The translations under genes and the position numbers were made by a program. 41,839 nucleotides of DNA, taken from an uncultured Phascolarctobacterium sp. (GTDB lineage: Bacteria; Bacillota; Negativicutes; Acidaminococcales; Acidaminococcaceae). Position 1 is the first letter of the stretch, and each line of letters begins with the position of its first letter. This document shows positions 23,859 to 32,548 of the stretch, piece by piece. Under the pieces are notes generated by a model that searched no databases, was not told the DNA's origin, and saw only the letters and a list, made by a program, of their open reading frames with translations. Where the stretch lies: contig URGS01000013.1 in NCBI GenBank assembly GCA_900547415.1, forward strand, positions 1 to 41,839, read 5' to 3'.

Positions 23859-25871
23859 ATGGACAAACAATTCTCTAAGGGTGTATTGATGGCTGCATTG
23901 ATTTGCGGCAGTGTATGTGTAGGGGGGACTAATGTTTTTGCAGAAGAAATGCAGGAGTTTACCCTTGATCCCATGGTGGTAACAGCAACAAGAATGGAAT
24001 CTAAGGATCTTGACGTAGCTGGTGTTGTTGATGTGTATGATGCTGAAAAAATTGAAAAAAGTGGTGCTAATAATGCCTATGATGTACTACAAAATACTTT
24101 AGGTGTCATGTCTCAATCACAAGGCTTTAATGGTACTGCTATGGGAACAATGACCAGTAAGATTATGATTCGTGGCGTTGAAAAGGGTACCTTAGTGCTT
24201 GTTAATGGAATTGCTATGAATCAGGATGGTAAGTATAATCTAGAGGATATTCCTGTTGATGCTATTGAAAGAATTGAGGTTGTAAAGGGTGGTGGCTCCG
24301 TTCTTTATGGCAGCGAAGCAACTGGCGGTGTAATTAATATTATTACCAAGCAAACTATGAAAAATAGCATCAAAGTCCAGGCTGGTAATTTTGGCAAGGA
24401 AAGATATTCCGTAAATGTAGGCGCTGATAAATTCTCTATGTCTGCAAGCTTGGAAAATAGAGGCAAAGCTGAAAAAATGAGTGGTTTGTCTTCTGGTAAG
24501 CGTGCAGGTACTACATATTATGACTACCTAAAGGGTGAACGCAGAAGCATTTTGTGGAATTATAAGCTGAATGATGCCTTGACATTTACTCATTCATATA
24601 CTGAAAATGAACACAAATATGGACAGCATGAAACAAAGACCGAATACAACAGAAGAATTTCTCAAATCAATGACTACGAAAATACTGATAATAGCTTTCT
24701 TTTGAACTATGATAAAGATGGTTGGAAAGCAAAAATGGCTTATGGAATTCAGGAAAGGAGCTATGATAAAGCTACCTATAAACCTAATGGCTCATTGGAT
24801 AAGGACGAATTAAACAGCTGGAGAAAAGGACATAACACTAATATTGATGTACAAAAAAGTTTCGATATTGGCAAGGATAAACTGCTTGTAGGTGTTGAAT
24901 TCCAACGTGAGGATATGGATTTATATTCTGCTGCTACTAAAAAATCCAAAATGAGTGCTGCTAAGCCTCCCTTGGATAGTACATTAGAACGCAATGTTGT
25001 TTCTGTATATACTTCATATAATAAAGAATTGTCACCTTCTTCTAATTTAATTGTTAATCTTCGAGAAACCTGGGCTAATGGCATTGAAGGTGAACAAACA
25101 AATTTAAAAACAAATAAAACTCAAAATATCAAAAACGATAATATGAGTAAATTTACTCCAGAATTGCAGTTTGTTCATAAGCTTTCAGAGGATAGCTCTT
25201 TTTATGCTAAAGCAGGTAAATCCTTTAGACTGCCTAATTTGACTCAAATATTTGGTACTGGCGTAATTAATCCTAAACTGAATTTGAAACCGGAACAGGG
25301 TACTCACTATGAGATTGGCTATAAGCTGAATGAAGGTAATAGAGCATGGCGTTTGGCAGTATTTAATTATGAAATCAAAGACTCCATTGAAGCTGATTCC
25401 AAATATGCTAATGGCTCTTTAGTATCTGTAGACTATACTAACCAGGATGTTAGAAACACTGGTATAGAACTGTCTTTGAACGTGGCTCACGATGATAATT
25501 GGAGCAGCAGATGGGGTATTATGTATAATAATCCTCAAACAAGAGCCTTTGATGTTTATGGAAATAATGATTGGCACGATTATTATAACAAGCTGCAGCT
25601 TACTGGCGGTGTTACCTATACCAAAGGTAAATTAATGACCTCCTTAGATGCTAACTATGTTGGCAAGCGTACTGGTAATGAGGCTACATCCAGAAAGATT
25701 AAACCGCAGCTCTTTACTGATCTGCACTTGTCTTATACTCCTGAGGAAAATCATAAGGTGTTCTTCCATTTGAATAATATTTTAGATAGACAGGATATTA
25801 CTTCCAACGGTACTACTAATTACTATTCCTTAGGAAGAAACTTTATATTAGGTTATGAATACAGCTTCTAA
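23859..25871 (+). CDS. TonB-dependent outer-membrane receptor 2
   Basis: This second intact receptor has 670 residues. The signal peptide and TonB-box region (through DPMVVTATRM) nearly copy receptor 1. The plug carries RGVEKGTLVLVNG and GGGSVLYGSEATGGVINIIT, and the barrel ends in the expected EYSF. By eye, the barrel sequence shares only scattered motifs with receptor 1. The ABC ATPase gene follows 146 bases downstream, so receptor 2, and possibly binding protein 3, may be co-transcribed with it. The ligand cannot be named from sequence. The BtuCD-like transport partners suggest a corrinoid, heme or siderophore. Confidence 0.93.
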   Translation: MDKQFSKGVLMAALICGSVCVGGTNVFAEEMQEFTLDPMVVTATRMESKDLDVAGVVDVYDAEKIEKSGANNAYDVLQNTLGVMSQSQGFNGTAMGTMTSKIMIRGVEKGTLVLVNGIAMNQDGKYNLEDIPVDAIERIEVVKGGGSVLYGSEATGGVINIITKQTMKNSIKVQAGNFGKERYSVNVGADKFSMSASLENRGKAEKMSGLSSGKRAGTTYYDYLKGERRSILWNYKLNDALTFTHSYTENEHKYGQHETKTEYNRRISQINDYENTDNSFLLNYDKDGWKAKMAYGIQERSYDKATYKPNGSLDKDELNSWRKGHNTNIDVQKSFDIGKDKLLVGVEFQREDMDLYSAATKKSKMSAAKPPLDSTLERNVVSVYTSYNKELSPSSNLIVNLRETWANGIEGEQTNLKTNKTQNIKNDNMSKFTPELQFVHKLSEDSSFYAKAGKSFRLPNLTQIFGTGVINPKLNLKPEQGTHYEIGYKLNEGNRAWRLAVFNYEIKDSIEADSKYANGSLVSVDYTNQDVRNTGIELSLNVAHDDNWSSRWGIMYNNPQTRAFDVYGNNDWHDYYNKLQLTGGVTYTKGKLMTSLDANYVGKRTGNEATSRKIKPQLFTDLHLSYTPEENHKVFFHLNNILDRQDITSNGTTNYYSLGRNFILGYEYSF

Positions 25872-26017
25872 GGAGCTGATTTTGTTCTTTAAGTTTTGAA
25901 TAAAGCATAGCGGTGCAATCTTATATCACAAACCAGGCCTTACAGTCCATAAAAATATTAATATTCAAATTTATTATCAAATATATACCAATAAGATTAT
26001 TGCTTAGGAGGCTGAGT

Positions 26018-26854
26018 ATGTCGGACACTGTTATTGAAATTAAAAATTTATCCATAGGCTATGAAAATAAGGTGGTTATTTCCGACGTGAATGCTGCGAT
26101 TAAGCAAGGAGAGATTGTTGGTATTATTGGCTGCAATGGCGCAGGTAAGAGCACCTTCTTAAAAACTATTCGCGGTCTGCTTCCTAAGAAAAGCGGAGAG
26201 GTTTTGTACTTTGGTAAGTCTTTGGAGGAATATGACGATAAGGAGCTTGCTTGTCGTGTAGCTTATTTGCAGCAGCACGTTGAGGTTGGCTTTGGCTATA
26301 CTGGCCGAGACATTGTTCTTGCTGGTCGTTATCCCTATATGAAATGGTGGGAAAAGGAAAGCAGCGAGGATGAAAAGCTGGCTTTGGATTGTATGGCCTA
26401 TACTGGGACTTTAGATTTGGCCGATCGCCCTGTAACAGAGGTTTCTGGTGGTCAGAAGCAGCGCATTCTTCTGGCTAAGGTATTGGCTCAGCAAACACCG
26501 ATTTTATTTTTGGATGAGCCTACTACTGGTTTGGATATGGTATATCAGGAGGAATTTTTCCGTTTCGCCAAGGAATTGGCACAGATGGGAAAAACAGTTC
26601 TGATGGTTGTTCATGAGCTTAATTTTGCCGCAAAGTATTGTACAAGAATTTTGCTTTTAGGAGAAGGTAGAGTGCTGGCTGATGCACCTCCGGCGGAAGC
26701 CTTTACAGAGGAGCTTTTAAGCAGAGCCTATAAGGCTGACATTTCTGTCATTAAAAATCCTATTAGTGAAAGTTTGGAGATTTCTACTAAGCCTAAGAAG
26801 GATGATTTAGATAAAGCAGAGGCTCTATTAAAAAGCATTTGTGGTGGTTGTTGA
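26018..26854 (+). CDS. BtuD/FecE-like ABC transporter ATPase
   Basis: This nucleotide-binding subunit (278 residues) should pair with the permease at 6368-7402 to form a type II importer. Walker A is GCNGAGKST (38-46), followed by a Q-loop (AYLQQHVEVGFGYTGRDIV, with the family phrase on GRYPYM), the signature VSGGQKQ and Walker B ILFLDEPTTGLD. The frame is open from 25913, but AGGAGG eight bases before ATG 26018 fixes the start. A short C-terminal tail ends in CGGC, which is uncommon for these ATPases and might bind a metal or Fe-S cluster (inference). A terminator follows at 26876. Confidence 0.92.
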   Translation: MSDTVIEIKNLSIGYENKVVISDVNAAIKQGEIVGIIGCNGAGKSTFLKTIRGLLPKKSGEVLYFGKSLEEYDDKELACRVAYLQQHVEVGFGYTGRDIVLAGRYPYMKWWEKESSEDEKLALDCMAYTGTLDLADRPVTEVSGGQKQRILLAKVLAQQTPILFLDEPTTGLDMVYQEEFFRFAKELAQMGKTVLMVVHELNFAAKYCTRILLLGEGRVLADAPPAEAFTEELLSRAYKADISVIKNPISESLEISTKPKKDDLDKAEALLKSICGGC

Positions 26855-26875
26855 GTGTAATTGGATATTTTATAG

Positions 26876-26906
26876 AGACGCTGCACTAAGTCTGCAGCGT
26901 CTTTTT
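26876..26906 (+). terminator. Rho-independent terminator after the ABC ATPase
   Basis: AGACGCTGCA (26876-26885) pairs with TGCAGCGTCT (26893-26902), loop about seven bases, followed by TTTT. It separates the type II importer from the ECF operon. Confidence 0.9.
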
Positions 26907-26986
26907 GATTTATGGGATTTTTCATATGTTTGAAACTTTATGTGCATGTTATTTAAATTTCCTGGAATTGCAGAAAATGGTGTAGG

Positions 26987-28642
26987 ATGAAAAAGATAAT
27001 TTTATTTGTAGTGCTGCTTTGTATTTGGATGGAAACAGCCTTAGCAGGAGTAAAGCTGGAAGCTGTTTATCCCTATAATATGGAGCAGAAAAATTTACAT
27101 ACAGTTTATGGAGGAAGTACAGTTCCATTTTTCGTTAATGGAACAAGCTTTGATGTTCCCTATGAACGGGACACAGAGATCGTTATTACTTTGCCGGATG
27201 GATTTATTCCTCAGCAAAGTTCTCAGTGGCAGATTGAAAAAACAAATCAAGGCTATATTGCTAAAGCAAGGTGGATTTTGCCTGCTAATTTTGGCATGAA
27301 CTTTGATTTATTATATATAAAAGCTGAAAATGATATGAAGCCTGGCTCTAGAGAGGCCAGTGTGGAGCTTAAGGGTAAAAATATACATGAGAGTAGGTCG
27401 GTAAGCTTTGTCTATGAGGCTGGAGCTGCTGCTAAAGCAGAAGAGCCTGCAGCTAAGCTGGATAAAAGTAAATTTAATTGGTATATTCAGTCTGTTACCC
27501 TGCCTGTTGATGATAATGGTCAGCGTGATGATAAGGCAGAGGAAGGTGTTATTTATATACGTGATACTTCTTTAGAAAGCTTTCGTAATCGAATTGCTGG
27601 TGATGGTGCTACAAGCTGGGCAGCGGTTTTCAATCATCCTGCAGCTCATCTGCTTTTAGAAATGCGTAACCCTCAGAAGGATGTAAGGGTACTGCGTTTT
27701 AAAGCAGAACTAGTAGATAGAGCTACTGGTGAGCTGGCTCCTGGACTATGCACTGCGGGAAAAAATAATGAGGATAGTGAGCATGGCTGGGCTGGTGAAA
27801 TAGGTGCTGCTGGAGAAACAACTGCACTTATATCACTAGATGGACAAAAGAGTCAGAGCTTTATCATTCCTATCTACATTGATTATTTCACTGTTCTTGA
27901 AGGCGACTATAATCTGCGCGTAACTGTTTATGACAATAATCAGGAAAAGATACAGGAGGTGCCTCTGAAAATATCCAAAACACATAGTCTGGGCCTATTA
28001 GCGGTTTGCTTTTCATTTATATGTATGCTTTTGGTAATCTGTTTTAGCTATAGACTAAAGCAATGTATATACGAAATAGGTGCCAAGGGTGCCATCACTG
28101 TGGCTTTATTTGCAGCACTTTCTTTTGGTGGTATTACAATGCCAACTACGCTAATTGGCGATTTGCTGCACGTATTTTTAGGGCCGTTTTCTGGTCTTGT
28201 TTCGGGACTTTTGAGTGGAGTGCTGCAGTATCTGCTAATAGTTTCCCTTCTAGTGTTGTTTAGAAAGCCCGGTGTAGTGAGCCTTTTATATTTTGTGAAA
28301 TATATGCTGACAGGTATTATGTTTGGTCATTTTACACCTTTAGGCTTTTTAAGCTGCTGCGTATCAGTAGTGGCTTTGGAAACAGTTTTATATATTAGCG
28401 GTTTTTATAGGCAGAAAATTTTAAATAACAGCTTTATGCTAGTGTTGGCCATTCTGCTTGGCTGCACAGATGGGTTTACTACCTTTGTAAATATGGAACA
28501 AATGATGTTCTTTTACCGCTTGTATTATGCTGACTGGTATTTAGCGTTATATATGTTTGTTAATGGTTTATTATACAGCAGTATTGGTAGTTGGCTAGGC
28601 TATAAAACTGGAGCAAAGCTTCATCAGGTTATGGGGGATTAG
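26987..28642 (+). CDS. ECF transporter S component fused to an extracytoplasmic domain
   Basis: The 551-residue protein has a signal sequence or first membrane helix (1-20), about 315 residues of extracytoplasmic beta-rich sequence, and then six or so membrane helices from about residue 335. The membrane part looks like an ECF substrate-binding S component (ITVALFAALSFGGITMPTTL, FLGPFSGLVSGLLSGVLQYL). S components are usually near 200 residues and lack such a domain, so the outer domain may capture the ligand or meet a partner. The call rests on the hydrophobic pattern and on the fused ECF ATPase and T protein directly downstream. The ribosome site (GTAGG) is weak. The transported substrate is unknown. 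Confidence 0.72.
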   Translation: MKKIILFVVLLCIWMETALAGVKLEAVYPYNMEQKNLHTVYGGSTVPFFVNGTSFDVPYERDTEIVITLPDGFIPQQSSQWQIEKTNQGYIAKARWILPANFGMNFDLLYIKAENDMKPGSREASVELKGKNIHESRSVSFVYEAGAAAKAEEPAAKLDKSKFNWYIQSVTLPVDDNGQRDDKAEEGVIYIRDTSLESFRNRIAGDGATSWAAVFNHPAAHLLLEMRNPQKDVRVLRFKAELVDRATGELAPGLCTAGKNNEDSEHGWAGEIGAAGETTALISLDGQKSQSFIIPIYIDYFTVLEGDYNLRVTVYDNNQEKIQEVPLKISKTHSLGLLAVCFSFICMLLVICFSYRLKQCIYEIGAKGAITVALFAALSFGGITMPTTLIGDLLHVFLGPFSGLVSGLLSGVLQYLLIVSLLVLFRKPGVVSLLYFVKYMLTGIMFGHFTPLGFLSCCVSVVALETVLYISGFYRQKILNNSFMLVLAILLGCTDGFTTFVNMEQMMFFYRLYYADWYLALYMFVNGLLYSSIGSWLGYKTGAKLHQVMGD

Positions 28643-28644
28643 AA

Positions 28645-30306
28645 ATGTTAAAAATAGAAAACTTTTCTTATGGTTATTCAAGCAGAGCTGACTTTACTCT
28701 TCATAATCTTAATCTGGAGCTGCATCAAGGAGAAATGCTTTTAGTTGCAGGTCATAGTGGTTGTGGAAAATCTACCTTAATAAAGGCTATTAGTGGCCTT
28801 TTAAGTGGCGAAAAAGGACGCAGCCTAGGAAAAATATATCTTGATGGGATGGATGTTGCAGCCCTTACACCAGAGGCTATTGGCCTTTTGGCTGGTACTG
28901 TCTATCAGTCTCCAGATGACCAGCTTTTTGCCATGACTGTTGGCGATGAGGTAGGGTTTGCTTTGGAAAATCAGGGCTTAAATTCAGATTTTATTAGCAG
29001 TCGAGTTACGGAAACATTAAATTTAGTTGGTTTATCTGGCTTTGAGGAATATGGTATTCATCAGCTTAGTGGCGGTCAAAGACAAAGACTGGCTTTAGCT
29101 TCTATTTTAATTACTAAGCCCAAGCTCTTGATTTTAGACGAACCTGTCAGTCAGATGAATCCACAGGGTGTAAAGAGCTTTATGGAGCTTTTATTGCGTC
29201 TTAATAAAGAAGAGCATATTAGCATTTTAATGATTGAGCATCGTGTCAATGAGCTGGCAAAATATTTTTCTCGTCTAGCTGTAATGGAGCAGGGACGGAT
29301 TATTTATGATGGAGCTATGGATGAAGCCTGGTCAATGCTGACTGATAAGTCAGGTGCGGGAATTAGAGAACCGCAGAGTGTTAAGCTGTGTCGTTTTTTG
29401 AAGCTTCCTAACCTAACTAGTGAAGAAGAAAAGATCGTGGAAATGATTCATGGAAACTGTGAAAAAACTTTTAATGTAGACTCATATGGTACTGAAGCTA
29501 AAATAAACGAGGAAAGCTCCGAAGCAATCTTAAAAGTAGATAATGTAATATATACGTATCCAGGTTCAGCTAAGCCTATTCTAAAAAATCTTAGTTTTTC
29601 TTTACCCAAGGGTAAAATCGTTGCTCTGATGGGATACAACGGAGCTGGTAAAAGCACTTTGATGAATATTTTAGGCGGCCTTAGTAATTTAGAGCACGGT
29701 TCAATTAAGCTAGATGGTAAGGAGCTTGGTGACTCCTTTGATAAGATTGGTTATTTGCGTCAGGAACCTGATTTAATGCTTTTAGCAGACACTGTTGAGG
29801 AGGAACTAAAATGGAATAATAAGACAATTACTGATGCTGATATAGATTCACTATTAGAAAAATTAAAGCTTGGTATTTATCGTCATGATTTTCCTTTGGC
29901 TCTTAGTAAGGGACAGCGACTACGTGTAGTATTAGGTGCTATGTTAGCTAGAAAACCTCAGCTTTTACTTTTAGACGAGCCTACAACAGGGCAGGATGAA
30001 GAAAGTCTGCGGGAAATTAAACAGCTTCTTCTTGCATATAGGTTTGCAGGAGGTAGTGTTTTTATTTGCACACATGATGTTGAGCTAGCAGCGGAAATTG
30101 CTGATAGTGTACTGCTTTTAAAGAATGGGGAGATAATGGTTTATGACTATGTTCAGAATGTTCTTACTAATAAGCAGTTTTTATTGGAGGGTGGACTAAG
30201 TGCTACTCCTGTGCTTCGCATCAGCGAGAAGCTTGAAATACCTCCATGTGTATTAGCAGAGGAGGTGAAATGTTATGTCAGTACGTCAGCTGTGGGAGGG
30301 GAGTGA
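28645..30306 (+). CDS. Energy-coupling factor transporter ATPase, two fused domains (EcfA1-A2)
   Basis: Two ABC ATPase domains lie in one 553-residue chain. The first has Walker A GHSGCGKST (36-44), signature LSGGQRQR and Walker B LLILDEPVSQM. The second has Walker A GYNGAGKST (330-338), a degenerate signature LSKGQRLR and Walker B LLLLDEPTTGQDE. A linker of about 50 residues joins them. This is the ECF module motor, usually two separate proteins but fused in some lineages. The gene starts two bases after the S-component stop and overlaps the T-protein start by 32 bases, so the operon is tightly coupled. Confidence 0.92.
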   Translation: MLKIENFSYGYSSRADFTLHNLNLELHQGEMLLVAGHSGCGKSTLIKAISGLLSGEKGRSLGKIYLDGMDVAALTPEAIGLLAGTVYQSPDDQLFAMTVGDEVGFALENQGLNSDFISSRVTETLNLVGLSGFEEYGIHQLSGGQRQRLALASILITKPKLLILDEPVSQMNPQGVKSFMELLLRLNKEEHISILMIEHRVNELAKYFSRLAVMEQGRIIYDGAMDEAWSMLTDKSGAGIREPQSVKLCRFLKLPNLTSEEEKIVEMIHGNCEKTFNVDSYGTEAKINEESSEAILKVDNVIYTYPGSAKPILKNLSFSLPKGKIVALMGYNGAGKSTLMNILGGLSNLEHGSIKLDGKELGDSFDKIGYLRQEPDLMLLADTVEEELKWNNKTITDADIDSLLEKLKLGIYRHDFPLALSKGQRLRVVLGAMLARKPQLLLLDEPTTGQDEESLREIKQLLLAYRFAGGSVFICTHDVELAAEIADSVLLLKNGEIMVYDYVQNVLTNKQFLLEGGLSATPVLRISEKLEIPPCVLAEEVKCYVSTSAVGGE

Positions 30307-31150
30307 TGCTGCTGCCTGGGCTAAAAAGCTTGATGGTCGTACTAAAATATTAGTGCTGCTTATGTTTGCGGTTTTGACTATAGCTGTAGATAATCCTCGC
30401 AGTTTATTTATTTTATTTACTGCAACTTTAGTGCTGCACTTTGTTGGAGGAACATCTATTTATAAGTGGCGTGTGATGGCGATACTGCTGCTTTTAGGAC
30501 TATGGGGCTCTATGTTTAGTCAGGCACTATTTTTTGCACAAACTCCAAGAACACCATTAGTAACACTTATTCCTGCTGACGCAGGTAGTCTGGGAACGCT
30601 GACAGGCGGATTATATATTTATCGTGAAGGTATATTGTACGGCGCTGTACAGGGGTTACGTTCTGCTACTATGCTGGCTTTAGGCTTGTTTGTTTGCTGG
30701 ACCAGTGATCCTAGGCAGCTGCTGCAGGCTATGACGGCCTGGCGCCTATCTCCGCAGCTTGCCTTTATGTTGGTAACAGCAATTAGATTTTTACCTGTTT
30801 TAGCTGCAGAAACAGGAGAGGTTATTACAGCCCTGCAGCTACGTAGTTCGACAAGAGGCGGACGTACTGCGGTTATTCGTCATCTGCCATATATTGCCAA
30901 GCCATTGTTGGCCCGCTGTTTGCGTCGTGCGCAGACCTTGTCTCTATCCGTAGTAAGCAGAGGATTTTTTCTTAATAAGGGGCTGCAAAAAAAACAGCTG
31001 TGGGCGTTACGAGAAAAGCTTTGCTGTGCTTGCTTTGGCGTTGTTACAGGATTTATTGTTTTGAGCAAGCTTGTATATCTTCTTTCAGAGCAGGGGCTGT
31101 ATTTTGGCTTTCTGCGTCAAATTTATGATTGGACGAAATTATATCTATGA
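30275..31150 (+). CDS. ecfT: ECF transporter transmembrane protein EcfT
   Basis: The scaffold membrane protein (291 residues) connects the ATPases to the S component. Features include several hydrophobic helices, KLDGRTKILVLLMFAVLTIA at the N-terminus as in this family, and the coupling-helix motif region ALQLRSSTRGGR followed by LSLSVVSRGF. The two Ala-Arg-Gly-like motifs are modified (SSTRGG and VVSRGF). GAGGTG lies upstream of the ATG. The start falls inside the ATPase gene, and the stop overlaps the next start as ATGA. Confidence 0.88.
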   Translation: MSVRQLWEGSDAAAWAKKLDGRTKILVLLMFAVLTIAVDNPRSLFILFTATLVLHFVGGTSIYKWRVMAILLLLGLWGSMFSQALFFAQTPRTPLVTLIPADAGSLGTLTGGLYIYREGILYGAVQGLRSATMLALGLFVCWTSDPRQLLQAMTAWRLSPQLAFMLVTAIRFLPVLAAETGEVITALQLRSSTRGGRTAVIRHLPYIAKPLLARCLRRAQTLSLSVVSRGFFLNKGLQKKQLWALREKLCCACFGVVTGFIVLSKLVYLLSEQGLYFGFLRQIYDWTKLYL

Positions 31151-32547
31151 AAAAGCTTAAAGGCAGCATTGCCTTAATCATTTTAATTTTATCTTGGGTT
31201 GGCTTGTATTGGCTTACGGGTAGCAGAACTCCCTGGCTGCAATTTATAGCTGACGAAAATGGAGGAGTAGCCGTTTATTTGGGTGATATTCCTACTGATA
31301 ATTACGACCGTATGGGCTTTACCAAGGCTACTATCTGCTATGCTCCTACGGAAAATGGCTGGCTGGTAGGTACTTCTCGAGGAGAGCTGTTCCTTTTTGA
31401 CAATACTGGACATCAGCTGTGGAAAAGAAGCCTAGGCATTGGCAAGCTTATTTCTGCTTGTCTTAGTAAGGACGGATCTCTAGCTTATATTGGCGAGCAG
31501 AGTCCTGAAGGTCATTTATATGCAGTAAATGTTAGGACAGGCGATATAGTTTGGAAATATAAGGGCTCAGATTTTGTAGGTGCCGATGCTTCACAGCGCT
31601 CTTATCCATCCGTTGTTCACATTGCTGTGGATAAGGATGATAATGCCTTTGCCAATGTTTATCGTTTCCTTATGGATAAGAATGGCAATCGCAGTTATCG
31701 TGGCAGAATGCTTGCTGTGAATAGTGCTGGAGAGCTTTTATGGAAATATCCCGCTGATGAAGCAATAGATAGTTGGATAAATTGGTGTGATGTCAATGAT
31801 AATAATGATAGAGTAGTTATTTCCACTTCTGCCTACGATTTTCGTGAAGATATGCATTACAAGGATACTATGTATTTTTTAGATAAGCACAGTGGTAAGC
31901 AGCTTGGTTCAGCCTACGTGCCACCAGTACCGCCTTTTGATAATTCTGTCATGCGAGGCAGCCCCAATTTTTCTGAAGATGGAAGATATTTGGCTGGCAG
32001 CTGCAGTGATGGACGTGGTTTTCTTTTTGATGCTCAGGGAAAGGTTTTGTGGGAGCGAACTCTGTCCCAGCCTGCTCAGGTTGCTGGGGCTTGGATTAAT
32101 GCCTCAGGCAGGGATGGTTTTGCTACGAAATATGGCGTTGTTTTCACAACCATCAACACCTTTAATAGGGAAAATTGGCAGCTGCCCACTCCAGTAGAGC
32201 ATCCAAGTAATAATAGTATGTTTGTCTTTGATTATGATGGCAAGTTTAAATACCAATATAGAGCCGAGGGAACTATGGAGCAGCTTGCTTTTGCTGATAA
32301 CCTTGCTGCCTGTGCTGTAGGTCGCAATGTTAGGACACATGCTTATTCTGCTCATGGTGCTCTGATAATTGATTTATCTACTGGTAAGAAGGTGGATTTC
32401 TTTCATACGGAGGGACCTCTACAGGCTATTGCAATCAGCCCTAATGGAAGGCATGTTGGTGGTGTTGAAATTCCTGCCGTGACACCGGATGGCAAGATAA
32501 TCGGTGCTCATAAACTGCATATTTGGAACTGTACCAAGGAGAATTAA
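31147..32547 (+). CDS. Membrane-anchored beta-propeller (PQQ-like repeat) protein
   Basis: One N-terminal membrane helix (about 6-27) is followed by 440 residues of propeller repeats with the PQQ-like pattern: LWKRSLGIGKL, IVWKYKGSDF, LLWKYPADEA and VLWERTLSQPA, each a Trp-containing strand. The start is ATG 31147, which overlaps the EcfT stop as ATGA; a longer frame from TTG 31129 lacks support. The domain should face the outside of the inner membrane. No quinoprotein catalytic residues were recognised, so it may bind a ligand or partner instead of acting as a dehydrogenase. Co-transcription with ECF genes suggests a role in that transport process. Confidence 0.75.
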   Translation: MKKLKGSIALIILILSWVGLYWLTGSRTPWLQFIADENGGVAVYLGDIPTDNYDRMGFTKATICYAPTENGWLVGTSRGELFLFDNTGHQLWKRSLGIGKLISACLSKDGSLAYIGEQSPEGHLYAVNVRTGDIVWKYKGSDFVGADASQRSYPSVVHIAVDKDDNAFANVYRFLMDKNGNRSYRGRMLAVNSAGELLWKYPADEAIDSWINWCDVNDNNDRVVISTSAYDFREDMHYKDTMYFLDKHSGKQLGSAYVPPVPPFDNSVMRGSPNFSEDGRYLAGSCSDGRGFLFDAQGKVLWERTLSQPAQVAGAWINASGRDGFATKYGVVFTTINTFNRENWQLPTPVEHPSNNSMFVFDYDGKFKYQYRAEGTMEQLAFADNLAACAVGRNVRTHAYSAHGALIIDLSTGKKVDFFHTEGPLQAIAISPNGRHVGGVEIPAVTPDGKIIGAHKLHIWNCTKEN

Positions 32548-32548
32548 G

